From Acidovorax sp. (GTDB lineage Bacteria > Pseudomonadota > Gammaproteobacteria > Burkholderiales > Burkholderiaceae_C): a stretch of DNA of 8,408 bases. How positions within the stretch are numbered: position 1 is the stretch's first letter; each line of letters starts with the position of its first letter. The stretch is taken from NCBI GenBank assembly GCA_030150585.1, contig JASLFM010000320.1:1-8408 (forward strand), in the 5' to 3' direction. A program made the position numbers and the translations under genes. Below, piece after piece: positions 6,346-8,408 of the stretch. Below the pieces are notes generated by a model. That model did not search any database, was not told the origin of the DNA, and saw only the letters and a program-made list of their open reading frames with translations.

Positions 6346-6352
6346 TTACTCC
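6339..6352. repeat. 14-bp palindrome across two abutting stop codons
   Basis: GGAGTA (6339-6344) and TACTCC (6347-6352) are perfect inverted copies separated by GT. The palindrome covers the cyclase stop TAG (6343-6345) and the xdhB stop TAA (6346-6348 on the minus strand), with no intergenic base. There is no T-run on either side, so it is not a standard intrinsic terminator. Confidence 0.6.
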
Positions 6353-8408
6353 ACCAGCGCGCGCAGCACGTTCTCAGCCGTCGCAGGCGCGGTCAGCTGC
6401 ACTGGCCTGTCATCCCTGCGCCCGGCGGCCACGGCATTGCGCAGCGCCTCGTACACGCTGATGGCCAGCATGAACGGGGGCTCTCCCACGGCCTTGCTGC
6501 CGCCCACGTTGTCCTCGCGGTTGGCCTCGGGCCAGAGGGCAATGGCGAAGCGCTCGGGCACGTCGCCCGTGGCCGGGATCTTGTAGGTGCTGGGCGCGTG
6601 CGTGGTGAGCAGGCCCTCGCCGTTCCACACGAGCTGCTCGGTGGTGAGCCAGCCCATGCCCTGCACAAAGCCGCCTTCGATCTGGCCGATGTCGATGGCC
6701 GGGTTGATGCTGTGGCCCACGTCGTGCAGGATGTCCACGGCCAGCACGCGGCTCTCGCCCGTGAGCGTGTCCACCGCCACCTCGGAGCAGGCCGCGCCAT
6801 AGGCGAAGTAGTAGAACGGCCGGCCCGTGAGCGTGGCCTTGTCGTAGTGGATCTTGGGTGTGCGGTAGAAGCCGTCGCTCCACAGCTGGATGCGGTTGGC
6901 GTAGGCCGCCTGCACCACGTCGTCCCATGCGCGCGTGGCCTTGGGCGAGACCACCTGCCCGCCCTCGAAGCGCACAGCCCCCGCGCCGCAGCCGTCGAGC
7001 CCGGCGACGAATGCCGCGAGGTTGTCGCGCACATTGCGTGCCGCGAACTGGGCCGCGCGGCCGTTGAGGTCGGTGCCGCTGCTTGCGGCCGTGGCGCTCG
7101 CGTTGGGCACCTTGCTCGTGTCGCTGGCCGTTACGAGCACCCGCGCGAGCGGCACGCCCAGTTCGTCGGCCACGATCTGCGCCACCTTGGTGTGCAGGCC
7201 CTGGCCCATCTCGGTGCCGCCATGGTTCACCTGCACGCTGCCGTCGGTGTAGACATGCACGAGCGCGCCGGCCTGGTTGAACAGCGTGGCAGTGAAGCTG
7301 ATGCCGAACTTGACCGGCGTGATTGCGATGCCGCGCTTGAGCACGGGGTTCCCGGCGTTCCAGGCCGCGATGGCCGCCTGCCGTTGCCGGTAGTTTGCGG
7401 ACTGTTCCAGTTGGGGGAGCAGGTCGTGCAGGATGTTGTCCTCCACGGCCATCTGGTAATGGGTGACGTTGCGCGCGGTGGTGCCATAGAGGTTGCGCAG
7501 GCGCACGTCCAGCGCGTCCAGGCCCAGGGCGCGGGCAATGTCGCCGAGGATGGTCTCGATCACGATCACGCCCTGCGGGCCGCCAAAGCCACGGAAGGCC
7601 GTGTGGCTCTGCGTGTTCGTCTTGCAGCGGTAGGAGGCGATCTCGACGTCCTCGAGGAAGTAGGCGTTGTCGGCATGGAACACCGCGCGGTCGGCCACGG
7701 GGCCCGAGAGGTCGGCGCTGAAGCCGCAGTTGGCCGCCATGCGCAGCTTCAGGCCCGTGATGCGGCCGCTGTCGTCGTAGCCCACCTCCCAGTCGTAGGC
7801 GAAGGGGTGGCGCTTGCCCGTGACGAGGAAGTCGTCGTCGCGGTCCAGGCGCAGCTTGACGGGGCGGCCGAACTTGTTCGCCGCCACGGCGGCCCACACG
7901 GCGAGGTGGCCGGCCTGCGTCTCCTTGCCGCCGAAGCCGCCGCCCATGCGGCGGCACTCCACGCGCACGGCGTGGTTGTCGATGCCGAGCGCGTGCGCCA
8001 CCCAGTGCTGCACCTCGCCGGGGTGCTGGGTGCTGGAGTAGATCCACCACTGGCGCTGCTCCAACGGCAGGGCGTAGGCGATCTGGCCTTCGAGGTAAAA
8101 GTGCTCCTGCCCGCCCACCTCGAGGCGGCCCGCAAGGCGGTGCGGCGCGCGCGCGAGCGCGGCCGCCGCGTCGCCCCGGCGCACGAACACGGGCGGCAGC
8201 ACGTAGCTCTCGGCATCGAGCGCCTGCTGCACGGTGAGGACGGCGGGCAGGGGGCTCACGTCGGTGACCACCTTGCGCGCGGCGCGGCGCGCCTGCATCA
8301 CGCTGTCGGCCACGACGAGGCCGATCACCTGGCCCACGAACTGCACGGTATCGACAGCGAAGACGGGCTCGTCGTGCCCGAACGCGGCCAGCAGCTTGTC
8401 GCCGGGCA
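6346..8408 (-). CDS. xdhB: Xanthine dehydrogenase molybdopterin-binding subunit XdhB (5'-partial)
   Basis: XdhB carries the molybdenum cofactor and oxidises hypoxanthine and xanthine to urate, with electrons leaving through the FeS/FAD subunit XdhA. The visible 686 residues begin at PGDKLLAAFGHDEPVF and the frame runs off the right edge. Bacterial XdhB is usually near 780 residues, so roughly 90-110 are missing. The GTG at 8346 is internal. Residues matching bovine enzyme positions, in visible numbering: Q127 (Q767), E162 in GGGFGGKE (E802), R240 (R880), R272 and F274 in FRGFGG (R912, F914), F371-T372 in KFGISFT (F1009, T1010), Q402 in GGTEMGQG (Q1040) and the catalytic base E642 in GEPP (E1261). 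All are present, so this is a true xanthine dehydrogenase rather than an aldehyde or CO dehydrogenase relative. xdhA would be expected to the right, outside the window. No xdhC follows; the next gene is the convergent cyclase. Confidence 0.95.
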   Translation of the reverse strand, partial: PGDKLLAAFGHDEPVFAVDTVQFVGQVIGLVVADSVMQARRAARKVVTDVSPLPAVLTVQQALDAESYVLPPVFVRRGDAAAALARAPHRLAGRLEVGGQEHFYLEGQIAYALPLEQRQWWIYSSTQHPGEVQHWVAHALGIDNHAVRVECRRMGGGFGGKETQAGHLAVWAAVAANKFGRPVKLRLDRDDDFLVTGKRHPFAYDWEVGYDDSGRITGLKLRMAANCGFSADLSGPVADRAVFHADNAYFLEDVEIASYRCKTNTQSHTAFRGFGGPQGVIVIETILGDIARALGLDALDVRLRNLYGTTARNVTHYQMAVEDNILHDLLPQLEQSANYRQRQAAIAAWNAGNPVLKRGIAITPVKFGISFTATLFNQAGALVHVYTDGSVQVNHGGTEMGQGLHTKVAQIVADELGVPLARVLVTASDTSKVPNASATAASSGTDLNGRAAQFAARNVRDNLAAFVAGLDGCGAGAVRFEGGQVVSPKATRAWDDVVQAAYANRIQLWSDGFYRTPKIHYDKATLTGRPFYYFAYGAACSEVAVDTLTGESRVLAVDILHDVGHSINPAIDIGQIEGGFVQGMGWLTTEQLVWNGEGLLTTHAPSTYKIPATGDVPERFAIALWPEANREDNVGGSKAVGEPPFMLAISVYEALRNAVAAGRRDDRPVQLTAPATAENVLRALVE

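Noticed and set aside
6410..8050. Minus-strand frame of 546 codons inside xdhB
   Set aside because: It is an out-of-frame reading of xdhB, rich in Arg, Pro and Gly, while the main frame carries every xanthine dehydrogenase motif.

Overview
The window is very GC-rich with tightly packed genes. Its proteins and one intergenic palindromic repeat look like a betaproteobacterium, most likely of the Comamonadaceae (Acidovorax/Alicycliphilus-like). That placement is inferred from protein style and from recognising the repeat type; no database search was possible.

Layout, left to right. (1) The 3' part of puuD (+), a membrane urate hydroxylase fused to a cytochrome c domain, cut at its 5' end by the window edge and followed by a good Rho-independent terminator. 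(2) A soluble EAL-CBS-CBS-GGDDF protein (-), convergent with puuD, with an intact c-di-GMP phosphodiesterase site and a degenerate cyclase motif. A short palindromic repeat has apparently been inserted in frame near its 3' end. (3) A 210-bp divergent intergenic region with a 9-bp perfect inverted repeat and a near-consensus FNR-type box. (4) A Crp/Fnr-family regulator (+) with an FNR-like DNA-reading motif but without the FNR iron-sulfur cysteines. (5) A 188-bp intergenic region with a possible terminator, two dyads and a good -10 element. (6) A membrane diguanylate cyclase (+) with the order TM, dCache-like sensor, TM, PAS, GGDEF. (7) The 3' part of xdhB (-), the molybdopterin subunit of xanthine dehydrogenase, whose stop codon directly abuts that of the cyclase. 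The gene runs out of the right edge.

How the genes may work together. XdhB (hypoxanthine/xanthine to urate) and PuuD (urate to 5-hydroxyisourate) catalyse consecutive steps of purine breakdown. Between them sits a self-contained signalling island: one predicted c-di-GMP degrader, one predicted c-di-GMP synthase with an extracytoplasmic sensor, and one Fnr-type regulator whose probable target site lies between it and the degrader. The main hypothesis is that purine availability and/or oxygen or nitrogen-oxide status is coupled here to c-di-GMP turnover. The gene families are clear; the coupling is inference from position and promoter motifs.
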